Notes under the pieces: generated by a model | What the model was told of the DNA's origin: nothing | What the model saw: the letters and a program-made list of their open reading frames with translations, nothing else | The model's database searches: none | Assembly: GCF_001437355.1 (NCBI RefSeq) | Contig: NZ_JQBM01000003.1 | Coordinates: 2,103-61,129 of the forward strand | Direction of reading: 5' to 3' | Length of the DNA stretch: 59,027 nt | From: Weissella viridescens | GTDB taxonomy: Bacteria; Bacillota; Bacilli; Lactobacillales; Lactobacillaceae | In this document: piece by piece, positions 8,482-15,826 of the stretch | Numbering within the stretch: the first letter of the stretch is position 1 | How the letters are laid out: the number at the start of each line of letters is the position of its first letter | Program-made: the position numbers and the translations under genes

Positions 8482-9609
8482 ATGAGTGGAGAAGTATTAC
8501 CAGGGTCAACAATTGGGATTTTAGGTGATGATGTGATGAGTGCCTATTTAGCACAAACCGCACGCCGACAGGGCTTTAAGATTGCGGGATACAGTGACTA
8601 TCCTGATGCACCTATTTTAAAAGAAGCTGATTATCGCTTAGTTGGGCGTGAGGAACTGGTTAATTTTATTGCTTTATCAGATATTGTGACATATGCATCA
8701 TCTTGGGTTCCCAGTGATGTGACGGCACAGTTGGAACAGACTGGGATTGAATTACCACAAGGCTTTGATTTAATTGGTTTTACCGATGACCATGCCCTTA
8801 GTAAGGCCTTCGCCGAAGAACAATCCTTTAACGTATTACCTTATGAAATTGGGACGTCACTAGATGATGTGGCCGTGGCGGCTAGAAATCTGGGGTATCC
8901 TGTGATTGTAAAACCAATTTATCGACATTCACAAGGTAACCAAGCCGTTGTATTGAAGGGTGCATATGATTTAGGTAAAGTGGCGCCATTGATTGATGGG
9001 TCACCAGTGATTATTGAAAGCTGGTTAGCTGAAGTTCAAGAATACTCGATGACATTAGTGCGTGATCAAAGTGGTGTTACAGCCGCGTATCCTTTGCGGC
9101 AGACCCATCGGATGGACAATGGACTTACTGCAGCGTGGACGGTAGGACAAACTGCTAATGGTGTGCGTCAAGAAATGCTCGATATTGCTAATAAAATTGG
9201 TAATGTATTAGGGTATGTTGGTGCTTATGCCGTTCATTTCTTTTATGCAGATAACGGGACACTCTATTTACGAGATGTAACTGCGGGTATTGAACGCGAT
9301 GATGCTATGTACACCGACAATGTGACGTGTTCGGTTGAAGAACAGCATTTACGGGTAATCACTGGACAAAAATTGATGCCGATCGTTGCCATGCAAGAGG
9401 CAGTTTATATGCCATTGACGCCAGAAAATCAGGAAAAACTGGCCTTGCATTGGGAAATTCAGGACAATTGGCGTATTAATGTCTATCCGCCGACTCGCTA
9501 CAGCAGCCAAAGTGGACACGTCGTTGTTTCTGGTGCTGATTCGGCTAAAATTTTGAATCAGATGCAAGTTGCCAATGTTTGGGATTTTTCCAAAATTACT
9601 ACTGATTAA
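8482..9609 (+). CDS. Divergent PurK-like ATP-grasp protein
   Basis: A 375-residue protein with the three-part layout of N5-carboxyaminoimidazole ribonucleotide synthase: Rossmann-like N-terminus, central ATP-grasp (PVIVKP near 142; PVIIESWLAEVQEYSMTLV near 175-193) and a small C-terminal domain. Signature residues are missing. The glycine motif GGGQLG is replaced by GILGDDVM, the GGYDGKGQ loop by IYRHSQGNQ, and the final NELAPRPHNSGH-type motif by RDVTAGIERDDAMYTDNV. No purE or other purine gene is nearby. The fold is clear, but the substrate may not be aminoimidazole ribonucleotide. It sits 22 bases after the glucosaminidase gene and before a terminator. Confidence 0.65.
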   Translation: MSGEVLPGSTIGILGDDVMSAYLAQTARRQGFKIAGYSDYPDAPILKEADYRLVGREELVNFIALSDIVTYASSWVPSDVTAQLEQTGIELPQGFDLIGFTDDHALSKAFAEEQSFNVLPYEIGTSLDDVAVAARNLGYPVIVKPIYRHSQGNQAVVLKGAYDLGKVAPLIDGSPVIIESWLAEVQEYSMTLVRDQSGVTAAYPLRQTHRMDNGLTAAWTVGQTANGVRQEMLDIANKIGNVLGYVGAYAVHFFYADNGTLYLRDVTAGIERDDAMYTDNVTCSVEEQHLRVITGQKLMPIVAMQEAVYMPLTPENQEKLALHWEIQDNWRINVYPPTRYSSQSGHVVVSGADSAKILNQMQVANVWDFSKITTD

Positions 9610-9673
9610 AAAAACTAGTTAGTCTCACAGTGACCGAATGTCTTCAGTCAACTGAGAACTAACTAGTTTTTTA
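9608..9673. terminator. Bidirectional terminator between the PurK-like gene and the DUF4044 gene
   Basis: A long hairpin: an A-run plus CTAGTTAGT on the left pairs with ACTAACTAG plus a T-run on the right, extended with small bulges through CTCA/TGAG. The A-run and T-run let it serve both the plus-strand gene and the convergent minus-strand small gene, whose stop codon lies in its right arm. Confidence 0.8.
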
Positions 9674-9787
9674 ATGGAAAATAGCCGTAACGGCAAGGAA
9701 TGAACCACCAATCAAAATGATGAGCATGAAGATAACAAAGGCTTGCAAAATCTTTTGCATGGTTGATTTAGGTTTCTTTTTTGACAT
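9671..9787 (-). CDS. DUF4044 family small membrane protein (38 aa)
   Basis: A 38-codon gene on the minus strand. The product starts MSKKKPKSTMQKILQAF, continues as a single hydrophobic helix (VIFMLIILIGGSFLAVTAIF) and ends at His. An AGAGGTG ribosome site lies eight bases before the ATG, and a TATAAT-like sequence further upstream could be its -10. A lysine-rich start plus one helix matches the DUF4044 family of lactobacilli, which has no known function. In lactobacilli it is often found near DUF3397 genes, and here a DUF3397-like gene diverges from it. Confidence 0.75.
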   Translation of the reverse strand: MSKKKPKSTMQKILQAFVIFMLIILIGGSFLAVTAIFH

Positions 9788-9868
9788 TGAGTGCACCTCT
9801 TTTTTTATTTCTAATAGTGTATTATAACAAAAAACAGAGAGAGTTCGCACAGACTCTGGTAAATAAAG

Positions 9869-9874
9869 TATAAT
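9869..9874 (+). promoter_or_regulatory. Possible -10 for the DUF3397 to DUF1831 gene run
   Basis: TATAAT lies 31 bases before the chosen start of the DUF3397-like gene. No convincing -35 is visible. Closely spaced same-strand genes follow up to 12418. Confidence 0.35.
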
Positions 9875-9905
9875 GAATAGTATTAAGTTTAGAAAAGGAA
9901 TGCTT

Positions 9906-10268
9906 ATGGCAACAAGTATATACTGGCCTTACACGGTTTTAATGGTGATTTTGCTATGGCTGACAGTCATTGTTATTAAACGTATGATGACCACATGGCC
10001 ACGGGGCTTAAGAGTCATTGATTTAATGGTGCTACCACTATGGTGGAGTATTGAGTCAATCACTTTCCAGGTGACCCACTTTTCATTGTTGGGGCCCCTA
10101 GTATGCATGTTTTTGATTTGGGGTGTCGCACTAACTATCTATCAGGTGTTTGGGGCAAAATCATTTAACCTAAAAAAATTTGTCACTCTCTGGTGGCGTT
10201 TAATTGGAATCGTAACCGTATTAATTTTTGTGATTATCATAACGGTTAATGCAGTACATTGGATATAG
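9906..10268 (+). CDS. DUF3397-like membrane protein
   Basis: A 120-residue protein with about four membrane helices. The pattern (N-terminal helix, RVIDLMVLPLWWSIESI, then helices ending in WWRLIGIVTVLIFVII) fits the DUF3397 family, whose function is unknown. I chose the ATG at 9906 because AAAAGGA lies about six bases upstream; the in-frame ATG at 9900 is too close to it and the one at 9873 has no ribosome site. The next gene starts 14 bases downstream, so they are likely one transcript. Confidence 0.6.
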   Translation: MATSIYWPYTVLMVILLWLTVIVIKRMMTTWPRGLRVIDLMVLPLWWSIESITFQVTHFSLLGPLVCMFLIWGVALTIYQVFGAKSFNLKKFVTLWWRLIGIVTVLIFVIIITVNAVHWI

Positions 10269-10282
10269 AATTGAGGATGAAC

Positions 10283-10492
10283 ATGGAAAAGTTAACAGGA
10301 ACAGTCAAGACGTGGGAAGATGGTAAAGGATTTGGGTTTATCGAATCAGATGATATGGATGATGTATTTGTCCACTTCTCAGGAATCATTAATACACGTG
10401 AACGGACGCTTGTGCCTGGGCAGACGGTTAAGTTTGTTGTTGCTCCAGGAGTGCGTGGACCACAAGCTGCATTAGTGGAAATCGAGGATTAA
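10283..10492 (+). CDS. Cold shock domain protein
   Basis: A 69-residue single cold-shock domain with the RNA-binding motifs KGFGFI (RNP1) and VFVHF (RNP2). These proteins bind single-stranded nucleic acids and melt RNA structure. The N-terminus MEKLTGTVKTWEDGKG follows the usual M-x-G-V-K-W pattern with Thr and Glu insertions, so it is somewhat divergent from the main CspA group. The start at 10283 has GAGG six bases upstream; upstream in-frame ATG codons lack this spacing. It sits between a membrane protein and a Nudix gene with very short gaps. Confidence 0.88.
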   Translation: MEKLTGTVKTWEDGKGFGFIESDDMDDVFVHFSGIINTRERTLVPGQTVKFVVAPGVRGPQAALVEIED

Positions 10493-10495
10493 ATA

Positions 10496-11047
10496 ATGGA
10501 TGAATTTTATCGAGAAGACCTGGTCGCTGAAGAAGAAAAGTATGATGGTCATATTATCCGTGTAACGGAGCAACTTGTTAAATTACCTGATGGTCGAGAA
10601 GCGCACCGTGATGTGGTTTATCATAGTGGGGCAGTTGCCATTCTAGCGTTGACTGATGATAATAAAATGATTTTGGAACGCCAGTGGCGAGCACCAGTCC
10701 AAGCCCTAACCCTTGAGATTCCAGCCGGTAAAGTTGATAATCGCGATGGGGATGTCTTTGATACAGCCAAGCGCGAATTAAATGAAGAAACACGGATGCA
10801 AGCTGATCACTGGGAGAAGATTGCTGGATTCTATACATCAATTGGATTTTCTGACGAGTATATGGATTTGTATCTTGCAACTGGACTGACACCAGTGACC
10901 GACGAACTGCCACAAGATGATGATGAATCAATTGATTTGCTATTCATGACTTTTGATGAGGTGACGGAACTCTTCAGAACGGGTCAATTAAATGATGCGA
11001 AAACATTGATGGCTTATTTCTATTGGCAAACAATGCAGGAGAAGTAA
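10496..11047 (+). CDS. nudF: ADP-ribose pyrophosphatase-type Nudix hydrolase
   Basis: A 183-residue Nudix protein. The Nudix box runs from PAGKVDNRDGD to AKRELNEET (about residues 75-98) and holds the metal-binding glutamates of REL-x-EE type. The N-terminal half (VVYHSGAVAILALTDDNKMILERQWRAPV) and the YTSIGFSDEYMDLYLA stretch are typical of ADP-ribose/ADP-sugar pyrophosphatases, which split ADP-ribose to AMP and ribose 5-phosphate. It begins three bases after the cold-shock gene and is followed after seven bases by a small membrane protein gene. This gene order leading to mtnN is familiar in lactobacilli. Confidence 0.87.
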   Translation: MDEFYREDLVAEEEKYDGHIIRVTEQLVKLPDGREAHRDVVYHSGAVAILALTDDNKMILERQWRAPVQALTLEIPAGKVDNRDGDVFDTAKRELNEETRMQADHWEKIAGFYTSIGFSDEYMDLYLATGLTPVTDELPQDDDESIDLLFMTFDEVTELFRTGQLNDAKTLMAYFYWQTMQEK

Positions 11048-11054
11048 TAATTGT

Positions 11055-11336
11055 ATGTGGGAAAAAATAAAGGAATATTTTCGGAATAAGCGGGCACAAC
11101 ATCGTGAGAAAAAAGCACGGTTGGCCGCTGTTAAGCCGGATTTAGAAAAGTTAGACCCACCTTTAACGCGGAAAGAATATCGTTTAACTGGACGGGGAAA
11201 GTATGAGTTAGATCCAGAAACGCGTAAATTGACTGCTTTTGGACTAACAACGCGATTAAAACATAAACTGGATACAGCAATGGTGGTGTTATGTGTGTTA
11301 ATTGTCGTGACTTATATCATTTTAATTTTCTTTTAA
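11055..11336 (+). CDS. Small tail-anchored membrane protein, unknown function
   Basis: A 93-residue protein that I do not recognise as a named family. The first about 35 residues are strongly basic and charged (RNKRAQHREKKARLAAVK), the middle is polar, and a single hydrophobic helix lies at the very C-terminus (MVVLCVLIVVTYIILIFF), so the N-terminal part should face the cytoplasm. It is placed tightly between nudF and mtnN with a GGAG ribosome site of mtnN overlapping its end, so co-transcription is likely. Confidence 0.7.
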   Translation: MWEKIKEYFRNKRAQHREKKARLAAVKPDLEKLDPPLTRKEYRLTGRGKYELDPETRKLTAFGLTTRLKHKLDTAMVVLCVLIVVTYIILIFF

Positions 11337-11350
11337 AGGAGTACTAAAAT

Positions 11351-12043
11351 ATGCGATACGGAATTGTAAATGCCATGGCAGAAGAGAAGGTTGCCCTACT
11401 TGAAGCGATGCAAGCCCCTCAAGAAACGACCTATGGTGGTAAAACCTTCTATGAAGGTGTCATCGGGCATCACGATGTTGTTGTGGTTGAAGCCGGGATT
11501 GGTAAGGTTGCTGCAGCGATTACAACGACTTTATTGATTAATGCGTTTGATATTGATTATGTGATCAATTCGGGTTCAGCTGGTGCTTTGGGCCATGATT
11601 TGCGGATTGGGGATGTTGTTGTGGCTGACTCCTTGGCTTATGCCGATGCTGATGCACGTGCCTTTGGATATGAATATGGACAAGTGCCGCAACAGCCAGC
11701 ACGCTTTCTAGCCGACCAATCATTGGCACAAGCGCTCGCTGATGATTTTGCGGCGCAAACCGATAAAGAATTGCGTCAGGGACTAATCGTCACTAGTGAT
11801 TCATTTATTGGCACAGATGAACAAAAGCAAGTCATTTTAACTGCTTTCCCAGAGGCTTTGTCAGCTGAAATGGAAGGGGCGGCGATTGCGCAAGTAGCAA
11901 CATTCTACAACAAGCCATTTGCAGTTGTCCGTGCCATTTCAGATAATGCAAACGGTGAAGCTGGTCCAACATTCGATGAGTTTATTGTTCAAGCTGGACA
12001 ACAATCAGCTCAAGTGTTGATTGACTTTTTAAACCAAGCCTAA
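11351..12043 (+). CDS. mtnN: 5'-methylthioadenosine/S-adenosylhomocysteine nucleosidase
   Basis: A 230-residue nucleosidase that removes adenine from methylthioadenosine and S-adenosylhomocysteine, recycling by-products of methylation and polyamine synthesis and feeding the LuxS step. The N-terminus MRYGIVNAMAEEKVALLEAM, the GIGKVAAAI loop, the glycine-rich NSGSAGALG, and the ALSAEMEGAAIAQV and AISDNANGEA motifs with the catalytic Asp are all present. Length is normal. It sits in the Nudix to DUF1831 run with a strong AAGGAG ribosome site. Confidence 0.95.
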   Translation: MRYGIVNAMAEEKVALLEAMQAPQETTYGGKTFYEGVIGHHDVVVVEAGIGKVAAAITTTLLINAFDIDYVINSGSAGALGHDLRIGDVVVADSLAYADADARAFGYEYGQVPQQPARFLADQSLAQALADDFAAQTDKELRQGLIVTSDSFIGTDEQKQVILTAFPEALSAEMEGAAIAQVATFYNKPFAVVRAISDNANGEAGPTFDEFIVQAGQQSAQVLIDFLNQA

Positions 12044-12073
12044 GTGATCTAAAATTGAGGGAGGAATGGAAAC

Positions 12074-12418
12074 ATGGCCTTTGAAGAGCAAGTGACAGTA
12101 CCTGGGGATGCAAACACGTATGCGATTAGCCCTAATATCAAAAAATATGCACTCACAGACACAGGCTTCATTAATAAGCCCAATGGGACCTATGTCATGG
12201 AACGGTCGTTAGAACCCATGAAACCGGTCAATGCGGCCATCACGTTGAAGATTGTGGTCAATGCGACGTTATCTGGACTAAAAATCAAGACGCTTAATCC
12301 AGCAGGTACTATTACGATTAATCTATTCGACATTCATGATAATGCCGAAATGGTGAAACTTTATCACTATTACATCGATGATTTGATTCATCGTGAAGTG
12401 CTAGTTAAGATCGACTAA
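12074..12418 (+). CDS. DUF1831 family protein
   Basis: A 114-residue soluble protein matching the lactobacillus DUF1831 family (the stretch YAISPNIKKYALTDTGF and the C-terminal DDLIHREVLVKID). The function is not established; in related genomes it often lies by mtnN and cysteine desulfurase/tRNA thiolation genes, which suggests a link to sulfur metabolism. The start has a GGGAGGA ribosome site. It is the last gene before a strong convergent terminator. Confidence 0.75.
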   Translation: MAFEEQVTVPGDANTYAISPNIKKYALTDTGFINKPNGTYVMERSLEPMKPVNAAITLKIVVNATLSGLKIKTLNPAGTITINLFDIHDNAEMVKLYHYYIDDLIHREVLVKID

Positions 12419-12420
12419 CA

Positions 12421-12452
12421 AAAAAAGACTGCCATTTAGGCAGTCTTTTTTT
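12421..12452. terminator. Bidirectional terminator between DUF1831 and nrdI
   Basis: AAAAAAGACTGCC and GGCAGTCTTTTTT form a 13-bp perfect stem around ATTTA. The A-run and T-run make it work for both converging genes. Confidence 0.93.
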
Positions 12453-12470
12453 GAGTGAATAACGATTAAT

Positions 12471-12917
12471 TTAATCGATTTCTGATAGTCGCTGGCAGAG
12501 TGCGTCATAAATTCGCGCGACATCAGTTGTTGTTCCCCGAAGTTCAAAGTCACCGACTAAAGGGGCATCGAACATCTGGGCATAGCGCTTTGCAGTTAAC
12601 ACATATTGAGCGTTAAAATTCTTGTTACCTGATCCGACGACACCAATCAAATGACGGGCGTTGTTACCATAGTCAATGTAATCAGCCAAAGCATTGGTCA
12701 AAATCTCTTTGACACCATTATCAATACCGTTACCACCGTCTAAATAAGTGGGGACAAAGGCAAAATAGGGGGAAGTTTCATGATTGTCTGGTGACAAATC
12801 ATTGATTTCAACAGAGACAAAGGTCGGTCCCCCTTGTGTATCTGCGTACGTGGTGAGTTTTTGAATAAAGGCACGGGTGTTTCCAGATTGCGAAATATAG
12901 ATTAAACGAATGGACAT
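12471..12917 (-). CDS. nrdI: Flavodoxin-like ribonucleotide reductase maturation protein
   Basis: A 148-residue flavodoxin-fold protein. The FMN phosphate loop is SQSGNTRAF near the N-terminus and the GVVGSGNKNFNAQY loop is characteristic of NrdI. It delivers oxidant to the dimanganese site of NrdF to make the tyrosyl radical of class Ib ribonucleotide reductase. It is transcribed away from nrdHEF, unlike the common nrdHIEF order. Its ribosome site GGAAGG precedes the ATG. The C-terminal end abuts the shared terminator. Confidence 0.92.
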   Translation of the reverse strand: MSIRLIYISQSGNTRAFIQKLTTYADTQGGPTFVSVEINDLSPDNHETSPYFAFVPTYLDGGNGIDNGVKEILTNALADYIDYGNNARHLIGVVGSGNKNFNAQYVLTAKRYAQMFDAPLVGDFELRGTTTDVARIYDALCQRLSEID

Positions 12918-13017
12918 CTTTTTTTCCTTCCAACTTGTAACTTTATATCTTACGTTAAGCTAAATAAATTCATGTTTCAAGTAAAAATTAACTTTCTTTT
13001 TGGAAGTGCCTTTGGAT

Positions 13018-13137
13018 AGGGCTTTTGCTCAAATTGCAAAAATGACAGCCTAACAGAGTGTTATTTTTAATCAATTTGTAACAATTCAACAAAGCGCCCG
13101 CATAGCCACGCTAATGCTATGTCAAGCCCTTTTTTTA
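13018..13137 (+). ncRNA. Candidate structured RNA between nrdI and nrdH
   Basis: AGGGCTT (13018-13024) can pair with AAGCCCT (13124-13130), which is followed at once by a run of seven T. Inside, TTGCAAA/TTTGTAA encloses AATGACA/TGTTATT, and a separate hairpin CATAGC/GCTATG lies next to the closing stem, so a three-way junction can be drawn. No clear promoter is seen. It lies entirely upstream of the nrdH promoter. Short repeats of this size can arise by chance, so this is only a candidate. Confidence 0.3.
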
Positions 13138-13150
13138 AAATATTTATGCC

Positions 13151-13180
13151 TTGCAAATTGTTAGCTTTTTAAAGTATACT
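13151..13180 (+). promoter_or_regulatory. Promoter of nrdHEF
   Basis: TTGCAA and TATACT are separated by 18 bp, about 62 bases before nrdH. I looked for NrdR-type boxes around it and saw none convincing. Confidence 0.6.
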
Positions 13181-13242
13181 CAAAACAGTTATTCAATTCA
13201 AAGATGCGAAATTACGAAAATAAATCTTACTAGGAGTCAGAT

Positions 13243-13482
13243 ATGAAGAAGATTACGGTTTATACAAAAAACAATTGTGTGCAATGCATGATGACTAAAA
13301 AATTATTGGGCCAATACGGTGTCACATTTGACGAAATTAATGTTGAAGAAGATGAAGCTGCACTTGTTTCATTGAAGGAAGCTGGTTACCAATCAGTTCC
13401 AGTAACATTTGCTGATAATGCAGAACCCATTGTGGGCTTCCGTCCAGACTTGTTGTCTGAATTAACTAAAGCAACAATTTAA
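13243..13482 (+). CDS. nrdH: Glutaredoxin-like protein NrdH
   Basis: A 79-residue thioredoxin-fold reductant of the class Ib ribonucleotide reductase. The redox motif CVQC is at residues 12-15, and the C-terminal SVPVTF (cis-Pro region) and GFRPDLLSEL are typical of NrdH. It passes electrons from thioredoxin reductase to NrdE. The start follows AGGAG. A 99-base gap with an inverted repeat separates it from nrdE. Confidence 0.95.
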   Translation: MKKITVYTKNNCVQCMMTKKLLGQYGVTFDEINVEEDEAALVSLKEAGYQSVPVTFADNAEPIVGFRPDLLSELTKATI

Positions 13483-13492
13483 AAATACGGGC

Positions 13493-13541
13493 TGATACTT
13501 ACTTGCCGGTGCAATGAGATTCCGCTTTGCAGTTTGTATCA
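13493..13541 (+). repeat. Nested inverted repeats between nrdH and nrdE
   Basis: TGATAC (13493) pairs with GTATCA (13536) and TGCAA (13510) with TTGCA (13527), giving one hairpin with an interior bulge. No T-run follows, so it is more likely an mRNA processing or stability element than a terminator. Confidence 0.45.
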
Positions 13542-13581
13542 AAGTTACTTAACCACGGGAATATAAAAAGAGGGTATATAT

Positions 13582-15753
13582 ATGTCGCTATTAGACTTAG
13601 ATCAAAATAAAGTGACCTATTTTGATTTGAACAATGAATTAAATATCCCTAAGGATAATACAATCCAGTTGGGGAAGGATCATGAAGCATTGGAAGCATT
13701 TTTGGCTGAAAATGTTGAGCCTAACACAATGCAATTCTATTCTTTACGTGCTCGATTTGACTATTTGCTGAATGATAACTTCATTGATCCAAAATTAGTT
13801 GATCAATATGATTTTTCTTTTATTGAAAAGTTATATGATTATCTTGAGGCACAGCATTTTCAATTTAAGTCATTTATGGCGGCATATAAGTTTTATGCGC
13901 AATATGCGTTAAAGACTAACGATGGTGCCTACTATATTGAGCGATACATTGATCGTGTTGCAATGAATGCCTTGTTTTATGGGAATGGTGATGAAACACT
14001 AGCATTGAATTTAGCTGACGAAATGATTCATCAACGTTATCAACCTGCAACGCCGTCATTTTTGAATGCTGGTCGTGCTCGCCGTGGTGAGTTGGTATCA
14101 TGTTTTATTTTGCAAGCAACTGATGACATGAATGCCATTGGTCGTACGATTAATTCGGCATTGCAACTATCAAAAATTGGTGGTGGTGTTGGAATTAATT
14201 TGTCAAACTTGCGTGAAGCTGGTGCACCTATTAAAGGGATTGAAAACGCTGCTTCAGGTGTTGTACCAGTGATGAAGCTTTTGGAAGACTCATTTTCATA
14301 TTCAAATCAAATGGGTCAACGTAATGGTGCAGGTGTGGTTTACCTTTCAATTTTCCACCCTGATATTATGGCATTCCTTGCGACTAAGAAAGAAAATGCG
14401 GACGAGAAGGTGCGTATTAAGACCCTGTCAATGGGGCTAACGGTTCCAGATAAGTTCTATGAACTAACAAAGAATAATGCGGACATGTATTTGTTCTCAC
14501 CTTACGATGTTGAACGTGAATACGGCACACCATTTAACTATGTTGATATTACAGCTGAATATGACAACATGGTAGCAAATCCGAATATCAAGAAGACCAA
14601 GATTAACGCACGAAACCTTGAAAATGAACTTTCGAAGATGCAACAAGAGTCTGGTTATCCTTATGTGATTAATATCGATACAGTTAACAAGGCAAACCCA
14701 ATTGCGGGAAAGGTCATCTCATCCAACTTGTGTTCTGAAATCTTACAAGTGCAAAAGCCATCTGTAATCAACAATGAACAACAATATGAGACGTTGGGAA
14801 CAGATGTTTCATGTAATTTGGGATCAACTAATATTGTGAATTTGATGGAATCAACGGACTTAGAGAAGTCTGTTGATACAATGGTCCGGGCGTTGACATT
14901 TGTTTCAGATGCGTCTGATTTAGATATGGTGCCTTCAGTGCAAAATGGAAATCGCGAATTACATGCGATCGGATTAGGTGCGATGGGCTTGCATGCAATG
15001 TTTGCAAAGAATCATATGTATTATGGTGATGATGAAGCGCTTGACTTCACAAATATGTACTTTATGATGTTAAACTTCTACACGTTAAAGGCATCCAATA
15101 AGATTGCTCGTGAGCGTCAAACAACATTCTATGATTTTGATAAGTCAACCTATGCTGATGGCAGCTATTTTGATAAGTACATCGATGAAGTTTGGGCACC
15201 AAAGACCCAAAAGGTACAAGAGATTTTTGCCAAGCATCATTTACCAACGGCTGCTGATTGGCAACAACTAAAGCAAGACGTGATGACAGATGGACTTTAT
15301 AATGCCTACCGTATGGCCGTAGCGCCAACAGGTTCAATTTCATATGTCAATGATGCAACGGCATCTTTGCACCCTATTATTAATAAGATTGAAGAACGTC
15401 AAGAAAAGAAGATTGGTAAGATTTATTATCCAGCACCATATCTTGATGCTGACACAATTCCTTATTATGAATCTGCTTACAACATCGATATGCGCAAGGT
15501 CATTGATGTGTATGCCGAGGCACAACAACACGTTGACCAAGGAATGGCGATGACCCTATTTATGCGATCAACAATCCCAGAAGGCTTGTATGAATGGAAA
15601 AATGGGCGTACAGATAAGATGACAACCCGTGATTTAAACATTCTACGTAACTATGCTTATCGTAAGGACATCAAATCAATCTACTATATCCGTACCTATA
15701 CGGACGATATGGAAGAATTTGGTGTCAATGAATGTGAGAGTTGCTCGATTTAA
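13582..15753 (+). CDS. nrdE: Ribonucleotide reductase class Ib, alpha subunit
   Basis: A 723-residue catalytic subunit that reduces ribonucleoside diphosphates to deoxy forms. Visible hallmarks: PATPSFLNAGR, the active-site Cys in RRGELVSCFIL, the second conserved Cys in SSNLCSEI, the radical loop around NLGSTNIVNL, and the AVAPTGSISYVNDATASLHPI stretch. The C-terminal tail NECESCSI holds the CxxC pair that exchanges electrons with NrdH. An ATP-cone-like regulatory domain is absent, as is usual for NrdE. A partial terminator follows before nrdF, so NrdE and NrdF amounts may differ. Confidence 0.96.
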   Translation: MSLLDLDQNKVTYFDLNNELNIPKDNTIQLGKDHEALEAFLAENVEPNTMQFYSLRARFDYLLNDNFIDPKLVDQYDFSFIEKLYDYLEAQHFQFKSFMAAYKFYAQYALKTNDGAYYIERYIDRVAMNALFYGNGDETLALNLADEMIHQRYQPATPSFLNAGRARRGELVSCFILQATDDMNAIGRTINSALQLSKIGGGVGINLSNLREAGAPIKGIENAASGVVPVMKLLEDSFSYSNQMGQRNGAGVVYLSIFHPDIMAFLATKKENADEKVRIKTLSMGLTVPDKFYELTKNNADMYLFSPYDVEREYGTPFNYVDITAEYDNMVANPNIKKTKINARNLENELSKMQQESGYPYVINIDTVNKANPIAGKVISSNLCSEILQVQKPSVINNEQQYETLGTDVSCNLGSTNIVNLMESTDLEKSVDTMVRALTFVSDASDLDMVPSVQNGNRELHAIGLGAMGLHAMFAKNHMYYGDDEALDFTNMYFMMLNFYTLKASNKIARERQTTFYDFDKSTYADGSYFDKYIDEVWAPKTQKVQEIFAKHHLPTAADWQQLKQDVMTDGLYNAYRMAVAPTGSISYVNDATASLHPIINKIEERQEKKIGKIYYPAPYLDADTIPYYESAYNIDMRKVIDVYAEAQQHVDQGMAMTLFMRSTIPEGLYEWKNGRTDKMTTRDLNILRNYAYRKDIKSIYYIRTYTDDMEEFGVNECESCSI

Positions 15754-15768
15754 CGAAAGTAAAACAGA

Positions 15769-15807
15769 GAAGGGCCAGCGATTGTTTAAACTTTGCGGCC
15801 CTTTTTA
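15769..15807 (+). terminator. Partial terminator between nrdE and nrdF
   Basis: AAGGGCC and GGCCCTT pair around a 20-base loop, followed by TTTATT. The long loop and short stem suggest read-through rather than full termination, since nrdF begins 20 bases later with no visible promoter. Confidence 0.6.
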
Positions 15808-15826
15808 TTGAAAAATGAGGGAAATG

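Noticed and set aside
12918..13242. NrdR boxes in the nrdI-nrdH gap
   Set aside because: I looked for paired ACA-CTATAT-like boxes and found no convincing match.
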